A stretch of DNA of 64,000 nt from contig JAUXXH010000031.1 of NCBI GenBank assembly GCA_030684935.1, positions 1-64,000 of the forward strand. The letters are read 5' to 3'. The position numbers were made by a program, and so were the translations under genes. This stretch comes from Pseudolabrys sp. GTDB lineage: Bacteria > Pseudomonadota > Alphaproteobacteria > Rhizobiales > Xanthobacteraceae. Below the pieces are notes generated by a model. The model ran no database searches, was not told the origin of the DNA, and saw nothing but the letters and a program-made list of their open reading frames with translations. Positions 1 to 10,179 of this stretch are shown here, one piece after another (within the stretch, counting starts at the first letter, position 1; each line of letters begins with the position of its first letter).

Positions 1-166
1 GGGCGGTCCCGTCGATAGTGTGCGCGAGTGGTCCCAGTCCAGGCCATCGTGATCTCCCTCGAATCTTTGCAAATCCGATGGAATCACAGCCCGCTGGGAT
101 CACTCACCGCTTTTTCAGTCAGGCTCTCAGGATGAGGCGGATTGAGTCTGTGACGATGGAATACCC

Positions 167-541
167 ATGATCGATCACGTCTCCATTCCGGTGCGCGATC
201 TGGAGGCTGCGGCGCGGTTCTATGACGCCGTGCTGGATACGCTCGGGTTGACCGCGTTGGAGCGGCGGCCGGCCACTATCGGCTTCGGCAAAACCTACCC
301 GGAGTTCTGGATCAATCTGCGGGTTGATACGTCCACGCTGCCGGATGGCCACGGTGCCCACGTCTGCTTCCGCGCCCGCAGCACCGGCCTGGTCGATGCG
401 TTTCACGCCGCAGCGCTGGCGGCCGGCGGTGCGAGCGACGGCGCGCCGGGTCTGCGGCCGCAGCACGGCGAGGGCTACTACGCCGCCTTCATCCGCGATC
501 CCGACGGCAACCGCATCGAGGCGGTCACCTTCGTCAAATGA
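167..541 (+). CDS. VOC family (glyoxalase/bleomycin-resistance-like) protein
   Basis: MIDHVSIPVRDLEAAARFYDAVLDTLGL...GYYAAFIRDPDGNRIEAV is the typical VOC start and end. Confidence 0.88.
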   Translation: MIDHVSIPVRDLEAAARFYDAVLDTLGLTALERRPATIGFGKTYPEFWINLRVDTSTLPDGHGAHVCFRARSTGLVDAFHAAALAAGGASDGAPGLRPQHGEGYYAAFIRDPDGNRIEAVTFVK

Positions 542-544
542 CGC

Positions 545-1177
545 TCAGAGCTTTTCCGGCTCGACCGCTTTCATGTCCTTGGCAGACTCCGGCGTTTCGG
601 CAGCCGCCGCCTGCAGCGTCGGCAGGATGTCCTCGACTTCGTCTGCGACCAGCAGGTTGAAGTTGAAATCGCCGCGGATGAATTCGAGCGCCCGCATGTG
701 GTCCAGCAAAGCGCACAGCGGCTGCCAGAAGTCTTCGATGTTGGCGAGCAAAATAGGCTTCTTGTGGCGGCCGAGCTGGGCCCAGGTCATCTGCTCGACG
801 ATCTCTTCCAGCGTGCCCACGCCGCCGGGCATGGCCACGAAGGCGTCCGACATCTCGAACATCTTCTGTTTGCGCTCGTGCATGTCGCGGGTGACGATCA
901 GGTTATCGGCGCCGTGCCGCCCGGCGCGTTCCTTGGTCAGCAGGAATTCCGGGATGATGCCGACCACCTTGCCGCCGTTTTCCATGACCGCGGCGGAGAC
1001 CGTGCCCATCATGCCGATATTGCCGCCGCCATAGATCAGGGTGATGCCGTTGTCGGCGAGCACCTTGCCGAAGGCCTTGGCCGAGGCGACGAAGGCCGGG
1101 CTGGTGCCGCCGCCGGAGCCGCAATAGACGCAGACGGTGCGAATTTGGCTCGATTGGTCCATTTTGTTCATGCCCAT
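545..1177 (-). CDS. LOG family / TIGR00730 Rossmann-fold protein (cytokinin riboside monophosphate phosphoribohydrolase-like)
   Basis: VCVYCGSGGG, GGGNIGMMG and MPGGVGTLEE (PGGxGTxxE) motifs; an internal Met start is also possible. Confidence 0.88.
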   Translation of the reverse strand: MGMNKMDQSSQIRTVCVYCGSGGGTSPAFVASAKAFGKVLADNGITLIYGGGNIGMMGTVSAAVMENGGKVVGIIPEFLLTKERAGRHGADNLIVTRDMHERKQKMFEMSDAFVAMPGGVGTLEEIVEQMTWAQLGRHKKPILLANIEDFWQPLCALLDHMRALEFIRGDFNFNLLVADEVEDILPTLQAAAAETPESAKDMKAVEPEKL

Positions 1178-1316
1178 TTATGTGCATTGCAGCAATGACC
1201 GCGTCAAGATGGTCGCCGGAATAGCCGTTCCGCGGAAGGGTGATTATGGGAAAGAATCTCCCTATATCAGAGGCCTCGACGGCGCCGGTTCCAGGCCCGT
1301 CCGTTCCGGGCCCTGA

Positions 1317-3287
1317 ATGAGCGACTATCACCATCGATCCGCGCCGCCGACGTCCGCCCCTGGCGAACGCGGGGCGTTGCTGGCGACCGTCATCCGGCTG
1401 TGGCCCTATATCTGGCCGTCGGACCGCCGCGACCTCAAGCTGCGCGTGCTGTGGGCGTCGATCCTGCTGCTGGCGGCCAAGCTCGCCACCGTGGCGGTGC
1501 CGTTCACCTACAAATGGGCGACCGATGCGCTGGCCGGCACGGGGTCTGCGCCGGTGGCGTCGTCCGACTGGCTGCTGTGGGCCATGGCCGCGCCGATCGC
1601 CATGACCATCGCCTATGGCGGCATGCGCATCCTGATGGCGGCGCTGACGCAATTGCGCGACGGCCTGTTCGCCAAGGTGTCGATGCACGCGGTGCGCCGG
1701 CTCGCCTACCGCACCTTCGTCCACATGCACGAACTGTCGCTGCGCTTCCATCTCGAGCGCAAGACCGGCGGCCTGACCCGGGTGCTGGAGCGCGGCCGTA
1801 ACGCCATCGAGACCATCGTGCGGATGGTGATCCTGCAGTTGTCGCCGACCATCATCGAACTGGCGCTGATCGTCGGCGTGCTGATGTGGCAGTTCGACTG
1901 GCGCTACGTTGTGCTGATCCTGGTCACCGTCAGCGCCTACATGGTGTTTACCTATTACGCCACCGAGTGGCGCATCGGCATCCGCCGCAAGATGAACGAC
2001 AGCGACGCCGACGCCAACGTCAAGGCGATCGACTCGCTGCTCAACTACGAGACGGTGAAGTATTTCTCCGCCGAGGAGCGCGAGGCGCAGCGCTACGACA
2101 AGTCGATGGCGCGCTACGAGAGCGCCAGCGTCAGCGCCTATACCTCGCTTGCGGTGCTCAATGCCGGGCAGGCAGTGATCTTCACCTTCGGGCTTGGCGG
2201 CGCCATGGTCATGTGCGCGCTGGAAGTCCGCGCCGGCACCAAGACGGTCGGCGACTTCGTGCTGATCAACGCCATGATGATCCAGCTTTACCAGCCGTTG
2301 AATTTCATGGGCATGGTCTACCGCGAGATCAAGCAGGCCATCACCGACATCGAACTGATGTTCTCGATCCTGTCGCGCGAGCCGGAGATCAAGGACGCGC
2401 CCGCCGCGCCGCCGCTTGCCATAACGTCGGGCGCGGTACGCTTCGAGAACGTGGCATTTTCCTATGAGCCGGACCGCCGCATCCTCAAGGGCATCAGCTT
2501 CGAGGTGCCGGCCGGCAAGACGGTGGCGGTGGTCGGCCCGTCCGGCGCCGGCAAGTCGACCATCTCGCGGCTCCTGTTCCGGTTCTACGATCTGGCCGGC
2601 GGCCGCATCCTGATCGATGGCCAGGATATCGCCAAGGTGACGCAGAAGTCGCTGCGGCAGGCGATCGGCATGGTGCCCCAGGATACCGTGCTGTTCAACG
2701 ACACCATCCGCTACAACATCCGCTATGGCCGCTGGGAGGCCAGCGATGCCGAGGTCGAAGAGGCAGCCAAGCTGGCGCAGATCGACCCGCTGATCCGCAT
2801 GGCGCCGAAGGGCTACGAGACGGAAGTCGGCGAGCGCGGGCTGAAACTGTCCGGCGGCGAGAAGCAGCGCGTCGCCATCGCCCGCACGATTCTCAAGTCG
2901 CCGCCGATTCTGGTGCTGGACGAAGCGACCTCGGCGCTCGACAGCCATACCGAACGCGAGATCCAGGACGCGCTGGAACGCGTCTCGCGGGGCCGTACCA
3001 CGCTGGTGATCGCGCACCGGCTGTCGACCATTGTCGGCGCCGACGAGATCGTGGTGCTGGACCAGGGCGAGATCGTCGAGCGCGGCACCCATCAGGCGCT
3101 GCTGGCCAAAAGCGGGCTTTACGCCAGCATGTGGAACCGTCAGCGCGAGGCCGAAGAGGCGCGCGAGAAACTGGCACGGGCCGGCGAGGAGGCTATGGCG
3201 CCGAACCGCAATCCGCCGCCGGTCGAGGACGAGATCACCGCCGTCGCCAGAAAGCCGGTCGAGGCGCCGGTGGACGCCGCGGAGTAG
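1317..3287 (+). CDS. ABC transporter, fused permease/ATPase of Atm1/HMT1 type
   Basis: Walker A GPSGAGKST, signature LSGGEKQR, Walker B ILVLDEATSALD; N-terminal TM domain with NYETVKYF, typical of the Atm1 family. Confidence 0.9.
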   Translation: MSDYHHRSAPPTSAPGERGALLATVIRLWPYIWPSDRRDLKLRVLWASILLLAAKLATVAVPFTYKWATDALAGTGSAPVASSDWLLWAMAAPIAMTIAYGGMRILMAALTQLRDGLFAKVSMHAVRRLAYRTFVHMHELSLRFHLERKTGGLTRVLERGRNAIETIVRMVILQLSPTIIELALIVGVLMWQFDWRYVVLILVTVSAYMVFTYYATEWRIGIRRKMNDSDADANVKAIDSLLNYETVKYFSAEEREAQRYDKSMARYESASVSAYTSLAVLNAGQAVIFTFGLGGAMVMCALEVRAGTKTVGDFVLINAMMIQLYQPLNFMGMVYREIKQAITDIELMFSILSREPEIKDAPAAPPLAITSGAVRFENVAFSYEPDRRILKGISFEVPAGKTVAVVGPSGAGKSTISRLLFRFYDLAGGRILIDGQDIAKVTQKSLRQAIGMVPQDTVLFNDTIRYNIRYGRWEASDAEVEEAAKLAQIDPLIRMAPKGYETEVGERGLKLSGGEKQRVAIARTILKSPPILVLDEATSALDSHTEREIQDALERVSRGRTTLVIAHRLSTIVGADEIVVLDQGEIVERGTHQALLAKSGLYASMWNRQREAEEAREKLARAGEEAMAPNRNPPPVEDEITAVARKPVEAPVDAAE

Positions 3288-3427
3288 GCGCTTTGGCCGC
3301 CCGGCAGCGATATTGCGTGGCGGGCATTTCCGGCGCATGTACGGGCTCGAAGATCCGATCCTGGCGCGTCTGGCGCCACCCTTGGCCCGCAAAGGCGAGG
3401 GGAACTTAGCAGCACCGAGATAGGCCT

Positions 3428-4126
3428 ATGTCGATTGCCAATTCCATCCGCCAGCAAATGGTGCCGATCACGCCGGAGGGCTATCCGTTCATCGGCGCCT
3501 TCGCGCTGGCGAGCCTGATCCTGTTCTGGATCTGGAGCCCGCTCGGCTGGATCGGAACGGTGCTAACATTGTGGTGCGTCTATTTTTTCCGCGATCCACC
3601 GCGGGTGACGCCGGTGCGCGAGGGCCTGGTGGTGGCGCCGGCCGACGGCCGCATCAGCCAGATCACCACCGCCGCGCCGCCGCATGAACTGGGCCTCGGG
3701 GCCACGCCGCTGCCGCGCGTCTCGATCTTCATGAGCGTGTTTGACTGCCACGTGAATCGCAGCCCGGTCACCGGGCGGGTCGAGCGCATCCTGTATCAGC
3801 CCGGCAAGTTCTTCAACGCCGACCTCGACAAGGCCAGCCTCGACAACGAGCGCAATTCGCTGGTGATTTCCACCGCCGGCACGCGTATTGCCGTGACGCA
3901 GATCGCCGGCCTGGTGGCGCGGCGCATCGTCTGCTTCGTCAAGGAGCAGCAACCGGTCGGCGCCGGCGAGCGCTTCGGCATGATCCGCTTCGGTTCCCGG
4001 CTTGATGTCTATCTGCCGGAAGGCACCACGCCGCTGGTGGCGGTCGGGCAGACCTCGCTGGCCGGCGAGACCGTGCTGGCCGACCTGAAATCGGCCGACG
4101 GCGACCGCGCCTACCGCGCCGGCTGA
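3428..4126 (+). CDS. psd: Phosphatidylserine decarboxylase
   Basis: [40 protein letters not shown]-terminal [12 protein letters not shown] contains the GS processing site. Confidence 0.92.
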   Translation: MSIANSIRQQMVPITPEGYPFIGAFALASLILFWIWSPLGWIGTVLTLWCVYFFRDPPRVTPVREGLVVAPADGRISQITTAAPPHELGLGATPLPRVSIFMSVFDCHVNRSPVTGRVERILYQPGKFFNADLDKASLDNERNSLVISTAGTRIAVTQIAGLVARRIVCFVKEQQPVGAGERFGMIRFGSRLDVYLPEGTTPLVAVGQTSLAGETVLADLKSADGDRAYRAG

Positions 4127-4205
4127 ACCATCCGTTCCCGACACGCGTTGGCATGGTGTCGCAGCGCCATGGCGGCGCCGCCGCAATGCCGCTATATTGG
4201 AACTT

Positions 4206-5099
4206 ATGGTGTTTCCGCCTTTCGACCCCGCCCCGTCGCCCCGCCGCCGCCGCTTCAAGGCGATCCCGGTGCGCACGCTGCTGCCCAATCTGATCACGCT
4301 GCTGGCGCTGTGCGCCGGACTGACCGCGATCCGCCTTGCTATCGAAGCCAAGCTCGAACTGGCGCTGGCGGCGATCGTGTTCGCCGCGTTGCTCGACGCC
4401 ATCGACGGCCGCGTCGCCCGCATGCTCAAGGGCACCTCGCGGTTCGGCGCCGAACTCGACAGCCTGGCCGACTTCGTCAATTTCGGCGTGACGCCGGCGC
4501 TGATCCTGTATTTCTGGGGCCTGCATGCGCTGGGCTCCGTTGGCTGGATCGTGGCGCTGATCTTTGCCATCTGCGCGGCGCTGCGGCTGGCCCGCTTCAA
4601 CGTGATGATCGACGATCCGAACAAGCCGGTCTGGGCCGACAACTTTTTCACCGGCATTCCGGCGCCGGCCGGCGCCATCGTGGTGCTGCTGCCGATCTAT
4701 CTCAGTTTCCTCGGCCTGTCGGGCGGCCTGTTCGGCACCTGGCTGGCGCTGCTGTTCACGCTGACCATCGGGCTCTTGATGGTGTCGCGGCTGCCGGTGT
4801 TCTCGGGCAAGCGGGTCGGCAAGAGGGTGCCGTCCGAAATGGTGCTGCCGGTGTTCGTGGCGGCGGTGCTGTTTATCGCGCTGCTGGTCAGTTACCCGTG
4901 GCAGGTGCTGAGCATCGGTTCGGTGGTGTTTCTCGCCTGCCTGCCGCTCGGCTGGATGTCGTACCGCGACCACCAGCGCAAGGATGCGGCCGCGGCGCCT
5001 GTCACGCCCGAGGGCGAGACGGCGCCGGCCGACGATGCCGGCACGGTGGTTGAGCCGGTGGCGGGCGAGGCCGGCGACCGCCCGCCGCGGCTGAACTGA
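4206..5099 (+). CDS. pssA: CDP-diacylglycerol--serine O-phosphatidyltransferase
   Basis: CDP-alcohol phosphotransferase motif DAIDGRVARMLKGTSRFGAELDSLADF; directly downstream of psd; an upstream TTG start at 4197 is possible. Confidence 0.9.
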   Translation: MVFPPFDPAPSPRRRRFKAIPVRTLLPNLITLLALCAGLTAIRLAIEAKLELALAAIVFAALLDAIDGRVARMLKGTSRFGAELDSLADFVNFGVTPALILYFWGLHALGSVGWIVALIFAICAALRLARFNVMIDDPNKPVWADNFFTGIPAPAGAIVVLLPIYLSFLGLSGGLFGTWLALLFTLTIGLLMVSRLPVFSGKRVGKRVPSEMVLPVFVAAVLFIALLVSYPWQVLSIGSVVFLACLPLGWMSYRDHQRKDAAAAPVTPEGETAPADDAGTVVEPVAGEAGDRPPRLN

Positions 5100-5112
5100 T
5101 CGCCGGACAGCC

Positions 5113-5607
5113 ATGCCGCGCGCCGTGAGTGTCATTGCCGCCGCCGAGCGCACGCAACAGCCGGTCGCCGACACCGTGATCCTCGACTATGCCCAGCGCA
5201 GCGCTGGCCTTATTTCGGTCACCAGTGTTACGGGCGCGCGCATCGACATCGACCTCCACGCGGCGGTGCGGCTGCGCACCGACGATCTGCTGGTGCTTGA
5301 TGACGGGCGTTTTGTCGAAGTGGTGGCGGCGCCAGAGCCCTTGCTCGAGGCACGGGCACCGGATGTGGCGGCGCTGTCGCGGCTCGCCTGGCATCTCGGC
5401 GACCGCCATGTGCCGGTGCAGATATTGCCGAACCGCATCCGGGCGCGGCGCGAACCGGCGAGCGAGGCCTTGCTTACGGCGCTTGGCGCGCGGGTGGTGG
5501 CCATCGACGCGCCCTTTGATCCCGAAGGCGGTGCCTATGCGACGCCGGCGGCGCATGGGCATCATCACGGGCATCATCATGCCCATGGGCATGACCACGA
5601 GCATTAA
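5113..5607 (+). CDS. ureE: Urease accessory protein UreE-like nickel-binding protein with His-rich tail
   Basis: LAWHLGDRHVPVQI motif and C-terminal HGHHHGHHHAHGHDHEH. Confidence 0.82.
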   Translation: MPRAVSVIAAAERTQQPVADTVILDYAQRSAGLISVTSVTGARIDIDLHAAVRLRTDDLLVLDDGRFVEVVAAPEPLLEARAPDVAALSRLAWHLGDRHVPVQILPNRIRARREPASEALLTALGARVVAIDAPFDPEGGAYATPAAHGHHHGHHHAHGHDHEH

Positions 5608-5640
5608 CCGCCGCCCGTAGCCTGCGGATGGCCCGCGCCG

Positions 5641-6291
5641 CTACCCCTTGGTCCCGAGCGGATAACCCGGCATCAGATCGTACGGATGCCCCCAGCCGGG
5701 CAGCGCCTTGATGCGATCGAGGAAGGCGCCGATGGCCGGATGATCCTTGGCGATGTCGAAGCCGAATTCGTCGGCTGGGTAATACAGATAGCCGCACATC
5801 GAGATGTCGGCGATGGTCGGCTTGTCGCCCAGCAGGAATGGCGCCTTCTCCAGCCGCTTGTTGACGATGGCGAGATTGCCATCGATGCGCGCTTTCAGGA
5901 ATCCCATCACCGCCGGATCACCGGCGGGCTTGGCGAAGTTCTTCAGGAACCGGTACGGGCCGAGAAAACCGTTGACCTTCTGGTTGTCGAAGATGATCCA
6001 GCGCAGCGATTCCAGTTCCTGGTCTTCGCCCTGCGGCAGAAACTTGCCGGACTTGCGCGCCAGATAGGTGAGGATCACGCCGGACTGCGTCAGCCGCTTG
6101 TCGCCGTCGATCAGCACCGGTACTTCGCCCATCTCGTTGACGCCGTCCCGGTATTCCGGCTTGCGTTGGACGCCTTCGCCGAAGAAATCGACCCATTGCG
6201 GTTTCCACGAGGCGCCGATCAGATTGAGCATCAGCGCGGCGCGATAGGCATTGCCGGACTGGGCGAAGCAAATGAGCTGGTAGTCGGACAT
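5641..6291 (-). CDS. Glutathione S-transferase family protein
   Basis: N-terminal thioredoxin-like GST fold (EVPVLIDGDKRLTQSGVILTYLARKSG) and C-terminal TIADISMCGYLYY. Confidence 0.88.
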   Translation of the reverse strand: MSDYQLICFAQSGNAYRAALMLNLIGASWKPQWVDFFGEGVQRKPEYRDGVNEMGEVPVLIDGDKRLTQSGVILTYLARKSGKFLPQGEDQELESLRWIIFDNQKVNGFLGPYRFLKNFAKPAGDPAVMGFLKARIDGNLAIVNKRLEKAPFLLGDKPTIADISMCGYLYYPADEFGFDIAKDHPAIGAFLDRIKALPGWGHPYDLMPGYPLGTKG

Positions 6292-6305
6292 GCGTGGTTT
6301 CCCGA

Positions 6306-6686
6306 TTAGCGTGACAGAGTGAGCGGCACGTCGGCGGCGGAGCGGCCGTCGAAGCGGCCTGCGGCGAAGCTGAATTCGCCGAGCGCGGTATTGTCTTCAT
6401 CGCCGATGGTGAGGGCCTGGTCGTTCAGGGTCCAGCGCCGCGCCAGAAAGAAGCGTTCCGGGCAGCCGCCTTCCGGCGCCAGTCGGCCCTCGCGCGCCGC
6501 CGTCGTGCCGGTGAAATTCAGGCCGCAGGTCGGCGCGTTCGGCGCCGCCAGAATCCAGCGGCCGCTCATGGTGTCCGGCGCTTTCGCCAGCACCGCCGCC
6601 GGCTGCGATGCGCCGGTGGCGAGCTGGTCGCCGGCGCAGCCGCCGGTGAGCAGCGCCAGCATGCCGATGATCGCCACCTTGCGCAT
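6306..6686 (-). CDS. AprI/Inh-type metalloprotease inhibitor-like lipoprotein
   Basis: Lipobox LLTGGCAG; MSGRWILAAPNAPTCGLNFTG and ERFFLARRWTLNDQALTI resemble the Inh/Omp19 domain. Confidence 0.65.
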   Translation of the reverse strand: MRKVAIIGMLALLTGGCAGDQLATGASQPAAVLAKAPDTMSGRWILAAPNAPTCGLNFTGTTAAREGRLAPEGGCPERFFLARRWTLNDQALTIGDEDNTALGEFSFAAGRFDGRSAADVPLTLSR

Positions 6687-6696
6687 GGCAGCGGCC

Positions 6697-8193
6697 TTAC
6701 TTCATCGTCGGGATCACGAACTCGGCGCCTTCTTTGGTGCCGGTCGGCCAGCGCGCGGTGACGGTCTTGGTCTTGGTGTAGAAGCGGATCGAGTCCGGAC
6801 CGTGCTGATTGAGGTCGCCGAAGCCCGAGCGCTTCCAGCCGCCGAAGGTGTGATAGGCCAGCGGCACCGGAATGGCGAAGTTCACGCCGACCATGCCGAC
6901 CTGCACCTTGTTGACGAAGTCGCGCGCGGTGTCGCCGTCGCGGGTGTAGATGGCGACGCCGTTGCCGTATTCATGCTCCGACGGCAGACGGACCGCCTCG
7001 TCGTAATCCTTGGCGCGCACCACCGACAGCACCGGGCCGAAAATCTCTTCCTTGTAGATGCGCATGTCGGGGGTCACGTTGTCGAACAGGCACCCGCCCA
7101 TGAAGTTGCCGTTCTCGTAACCCTGCATCTTGAAGCCGCGGCCGTCGACCGCCAGCGTGGCGCCTTCCTTGACGCCGAGGTCGACGTAGTCGCGCACGCG
7201 GTTGAGAGCGGCCTTGGTCACCAGCGGACCGTAATCGGCCTGCGGATCGGTCGAGGGGCCGATCTTCAGTGCTTCGACGCGCGGGATCAGCTTCTTCATC
7301 AGCGCGTCGGCGGTCTTCTGGCCGACCGGCACCGCCACCGAGATCGCCATGCAGCGCTCGCCGGCCGAGCCGTAGCCGGCGCCGATCAGCGCATCGACCG
7401 CCTGGTCGAGGTCGGCATCCGGCATCACGATCATGTGGTTCTTGGCGCCGCCGAAGCACTGCACGCGTTTGCCGTGGGCGCAGCCGGTCGAATAGATGTA
7501 TTGCGCGATGTCGGACGAGCCGACAAAGCCGATCGCCATGATGCGCGGATCGGTGAGCAATGCGTCGACCGCTTCCTTGTCGCCGTTGACGACATTGAGG
7601 ATGCCCGGCGGCAGGCCGGCCTCGAGGAACAATTCGGCGATGCGCATCGGCACGGATGGGTCGCGCTCCGACGGCTTGAGGATGAAGGCGTTGCCGCAGG
7701 CGATGGCCGGCGCGCATTTCCACAGCGGGATCATCGCCGGGAAGTTGAACGGGGTGATGCCGGCGACCACGCCGAGCGGCTGGCGCACCGAATAGAGATC
7801 GGTGCCGGGGCCGGCGCTTTCGGTGTATTCGCCCTTCATCAGGTGCGGAATGCCGCAGGCGAACTCGACCACTTCGAGGCCGCGCTGGATGTCGCCCTTG
7901 GCGTCGGGGAAGGTTTTGCCGTGCTCGGACGAGAGCAGGCGGGCCAGATCGTCATATTCCTTCGCCACCAGTTCCAGGAATTTGAACATCACCCGCGCGC
8001 GGCGCTGCGGATTTGTGGCGGCCCAGGCCGGCTGCGCCGCCTGCGCGTTGGCGATGGCCGCCTCGACCTCGGCCTTGGCCGCCAGCGCCACCTTGGCCTG
8101 CACCTCGCCGGTATTGGGGTCGAATACGTCGCCGGATCGGCCAGAGGTGCCTTTGACGGTCTTGCCGCCAATGAAATGGCCGATATCGCGCAT
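6697..8193 (-). CDS. mmsA: CoA-acylating methylmalonate-semialdehyde dehydrogenase
   Basis: ALDH fold with GVVAGITPFNFPAMIPLW, GSAGERCMA and FGGWKRSGFGDLNQHGPDSIRFYTKTKTVT; start set at MRDIGHFIGGK. Confidence 0.9.
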   Translation of the reverse strand: MRDIGHFIGGKTVKGTSGRSGDVFDPNTGEVQAKVALAAKAEVEAAIANAQAAQPAWAATNPQRRARVMFKFLELVAKEYDDLARLLSSEHGKTFPDAKGDIQRGLEVVEFACGIPHLMKGEYTESAGPGTDLYSVRQPLGVVAGITPFNFPAMIPLWKCAPAIACGNAFILKPSERDPSVPMRIAELFLEAGLPPGILNVVNGDKEAVDALLTDPRIMAIGFVGSSDIAQYIYSTGCAHGKRVQCFGGAKNHMIVMPDADLDQAVDALIGAGYGSAGERCMAISVAVPVGQKTADALMKKLIPRVEALKIGPSTDPQADYGPLVTKAALNRVRDYVDLGVKEGATLAVDGRGFKMQGYENGNFMGGCLFDNVTPDMRIYKEEIFGPVLSVVRAKDYDEAVRLPSEHEYGNGVAIYTRDGDTARDFVNKVQVGMVGVNFAIPVPLAYHTFGGWKRSGFGDLNQHGPDSIRFYTKTKTVTARWPTGTKEGAEFVIPTMK

Positions 8194-8408
8194 GGGTCGC
8201 TCTCCTGATCTTGAACGGTGGTTATCGCCTCGATTTGCGACGACTTTTGCAGGTTTTGGCCGGCGGGTCACGGGCCGGCGGCGTCTCGGATGGCGACTTT
8301 TTCTTTCACCAACGGTTAGCCTTTACCGCCTCTTAACAGCGGCAGTCTAGGGTCGATCCGTGTCGATGCCGGCATTGTGCACGTGATGCGCGTGGGTGGG
8401 GTACAGTC

Positions 8409-9194
8409 ATGGATATTGCGACCGGTCTAGGGCTCGTTTCGGGCATGGTGGTGTTGGCCGCCATGATTCTGATGGGCGGCAACCTGAGCATGTTCCTCGA
8501 CATGCACGCCTTCGTCGTCATCTTCGGCGGCGCCTCCGCCGCCACGCTGATCCGCTTTCCGCTGACGGCGATTTTCCATGGCCTGCCGCTCGGCATGAAG
8601 TTCGCCTTCACGATCCGCCGCATGAGCCAGCGCGATCTGGTCGACGAACTCGCGGGGCTTGCCGAAATCGCCCGCAAGCAGGGACCGATCGGCCTGGAAA
8701 AAGTCGACATTGACGACCCGTTTCTGGCCAAGGGCATCCGTTTCGTGGCCGACGGCTACGACACGGCGTTTATCCGCGACAACCTCGAGCGCGACCGCGA
8801 CAACTTCCTGACGCATCTCGACGAAGGCCAGAAGATCTACCGCGGCATCGGCGACTGCGCGCCGGCCTTCGGCATGATCGGCACGCTGATCGGCATGGTG
8901 CAGATGTTCGCCAACATGACCGATCCATCCAAACTCGGCCCCTATATGGCGGTGGCGCTGCTTGCGACGTTCTACGGCGCGGCCGTCGCCAACCTGTTCT
9001 GTCTGCCGATCGCCGACAAGCTGCAGCTCAAGCTGCACGACGAGGAAATCAACCGCACGCTGATCATCGACGGCATCCTGATGATCCGCGAAGCCAAGAG
9101 CCCGAGCCTGGTGCGCGAGATGCTGCTGGCCTATCTGCCGGAGAAGCATCGCCACGCCGCCGCGGATGACGACGCCGTCGCGGTCGCGGCCTGA
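8409..9194 (+). CDS. motA: MotA/PomA-type flagellar stator proton-channel protein
   Basis: MotA/TolQ/ExbB channel (GDCAPAFGMIGTLIGMVQM...GPYMAVALLATFYGAAVANLFCLPIADKL); next to motB. Confidence 0.85.
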   Translation: MDIATGLGLVSGMVVLAAMILMGGNLSMFLDMHAFVVIFGGASAATLIRFPLTAIFHGLPLGMKFAFTIRRMSQRDLVDELAGLAEIARKQGPIGLEKVDIDDPFLAKGIRFVADGYDTAFIRDNLERDRDNFLTHLDEGQKIYRGIGDCAPAFGMIGTLIGMVQMFANMTDPSKLGPYMAVALLATFYGAAVANLFCLPIADKLQLKLHDEEINRTLIIDGILMIREAKSPSLVREMLLAYLPEKHRHAAADDDAVAVAA

Positions 9195-9215
9195 TCCCAG
9201 GAAGCCGGGCGCACC

Positions 9216-10043
9216 ATGGCCAAGAAACATCGCGGCGGACACTCGGGCGGGCACGGCTGGTTCGTGACCTTCGCCGACCTGATGGCGCTGATGATGGCGT
9301 TCTTCGTCATGCTGGTGGCGTTCTCCACCCAGGACCAGGCCAAGCTTCAGGTCGTCGCCGGCTCGATGCGCGATGCTTTCGGCGTTCAGGACAAGGTGCG
9401 TTATTCCGGCGTCATCGAGGTTATGGGACTGCCGACAAGGCCCAAGCTCAAGAATGCGGCGCCGATCGACCCTTCGGAGGCTTCGGCTAATCCGGCGCCG
9501 GACCAGAACGACAACAAGCGGACCTATGGCGGCCGCTTTGCCCAGGACCAGCAGTTCGCGCTCGCAACGGCCTCGCTGCGCCAATCTTTGCAGGCGATGC
9601 CGGAGATTGCGGAAGCCTCCAAGCACATCATGATGGAAGAGACCAAGCAGGGCTTCAACATCGCGATTGTCGATCAGGACGGCCGCTCGATGTTTCCCGA
9701 TGGCTCCAAAGTTCCCTACGAGCGCACCCGCAAGCTGATCGAGAAGCTCGCGCCCGCGCTCAAGGCGATGCCATACCGCGTCTCGATCGTTGGCCATACG
9801 GCCACCAGCCGGGTACCGGCGGCACCCGGATACGGACCCTGGGAACTGTCTGCCGATCGCGCCAACGCGGTGCGCCAGATTCTGGCCGCCGAAGGACTGC
9901 CGTCGGCCAATATCTTCCTGGTGGCCGGCAAATCCGATACCGACCCGCTGTTCCCGGATAATCCGTCGATGTCGCCCAACCGGCGCATCACGATTACCCT
10001 GATGAAAGAAGAGCCGCCGCTTCCGGCCGATCTGAAGCCCTGA
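9216..10043 (+). CDS. motB: MotB/OmpA-domain stator protein
   Basis: GWFVTFADLMALMMAFFVMLVAFST plug/TM segment with conserved Asp; C-terminal OmpA-like domain. Confidence 0.87.
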   Translation: MAKKHRGGHSGGHGWFVTFADLMALMMAFFVMLVAFSTQDQAKLQVVAGSMRDAFGVQDKVRYSGVIEVMGLPTRPKLKNAAPIDPSEASANPAPDQNDNKRTYGGRFAQDQQFALATASLRQSLQAMPEIAEASKHIMMEETKQGFNIAIVDQDGRSMFPDGSKVPYERTRKLIEKLAPALKAMPYRVSIVGHTATSRVPAAPGYGPWELSADRANAVRQILAAEGLPSANIFLVAGKSDTDPLFPDNPSMSPNRRITITLMKEEPPLPADLKP

Positions 10044-10179
10044 CCTGCGCCAGGCGATCCTGCCCCGGAGGTTATCCCCCGGCCGCGTCCTGCCCATATA
10101 GGCCAGTATTTTCTCTCGATTTGCGGTGATATAAGCCCCGGCTTCAGGGCCGGTGCTGGTCAGTCAGAGCGAACATTTC

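Noticed and set aside
903-3392. 829-aa antisense ORF across the ABC transporter
   Set aside because: Low-complexity Arg/Asp/His-rich translation opposite a well-supported ABC transporter.
5551-5604. Repetitive cat/ggg-like DNA resembling a tandem repeat
   Set aside because: It encodes the His-rich tail of the UreE-like protein; not a separate repeat array.
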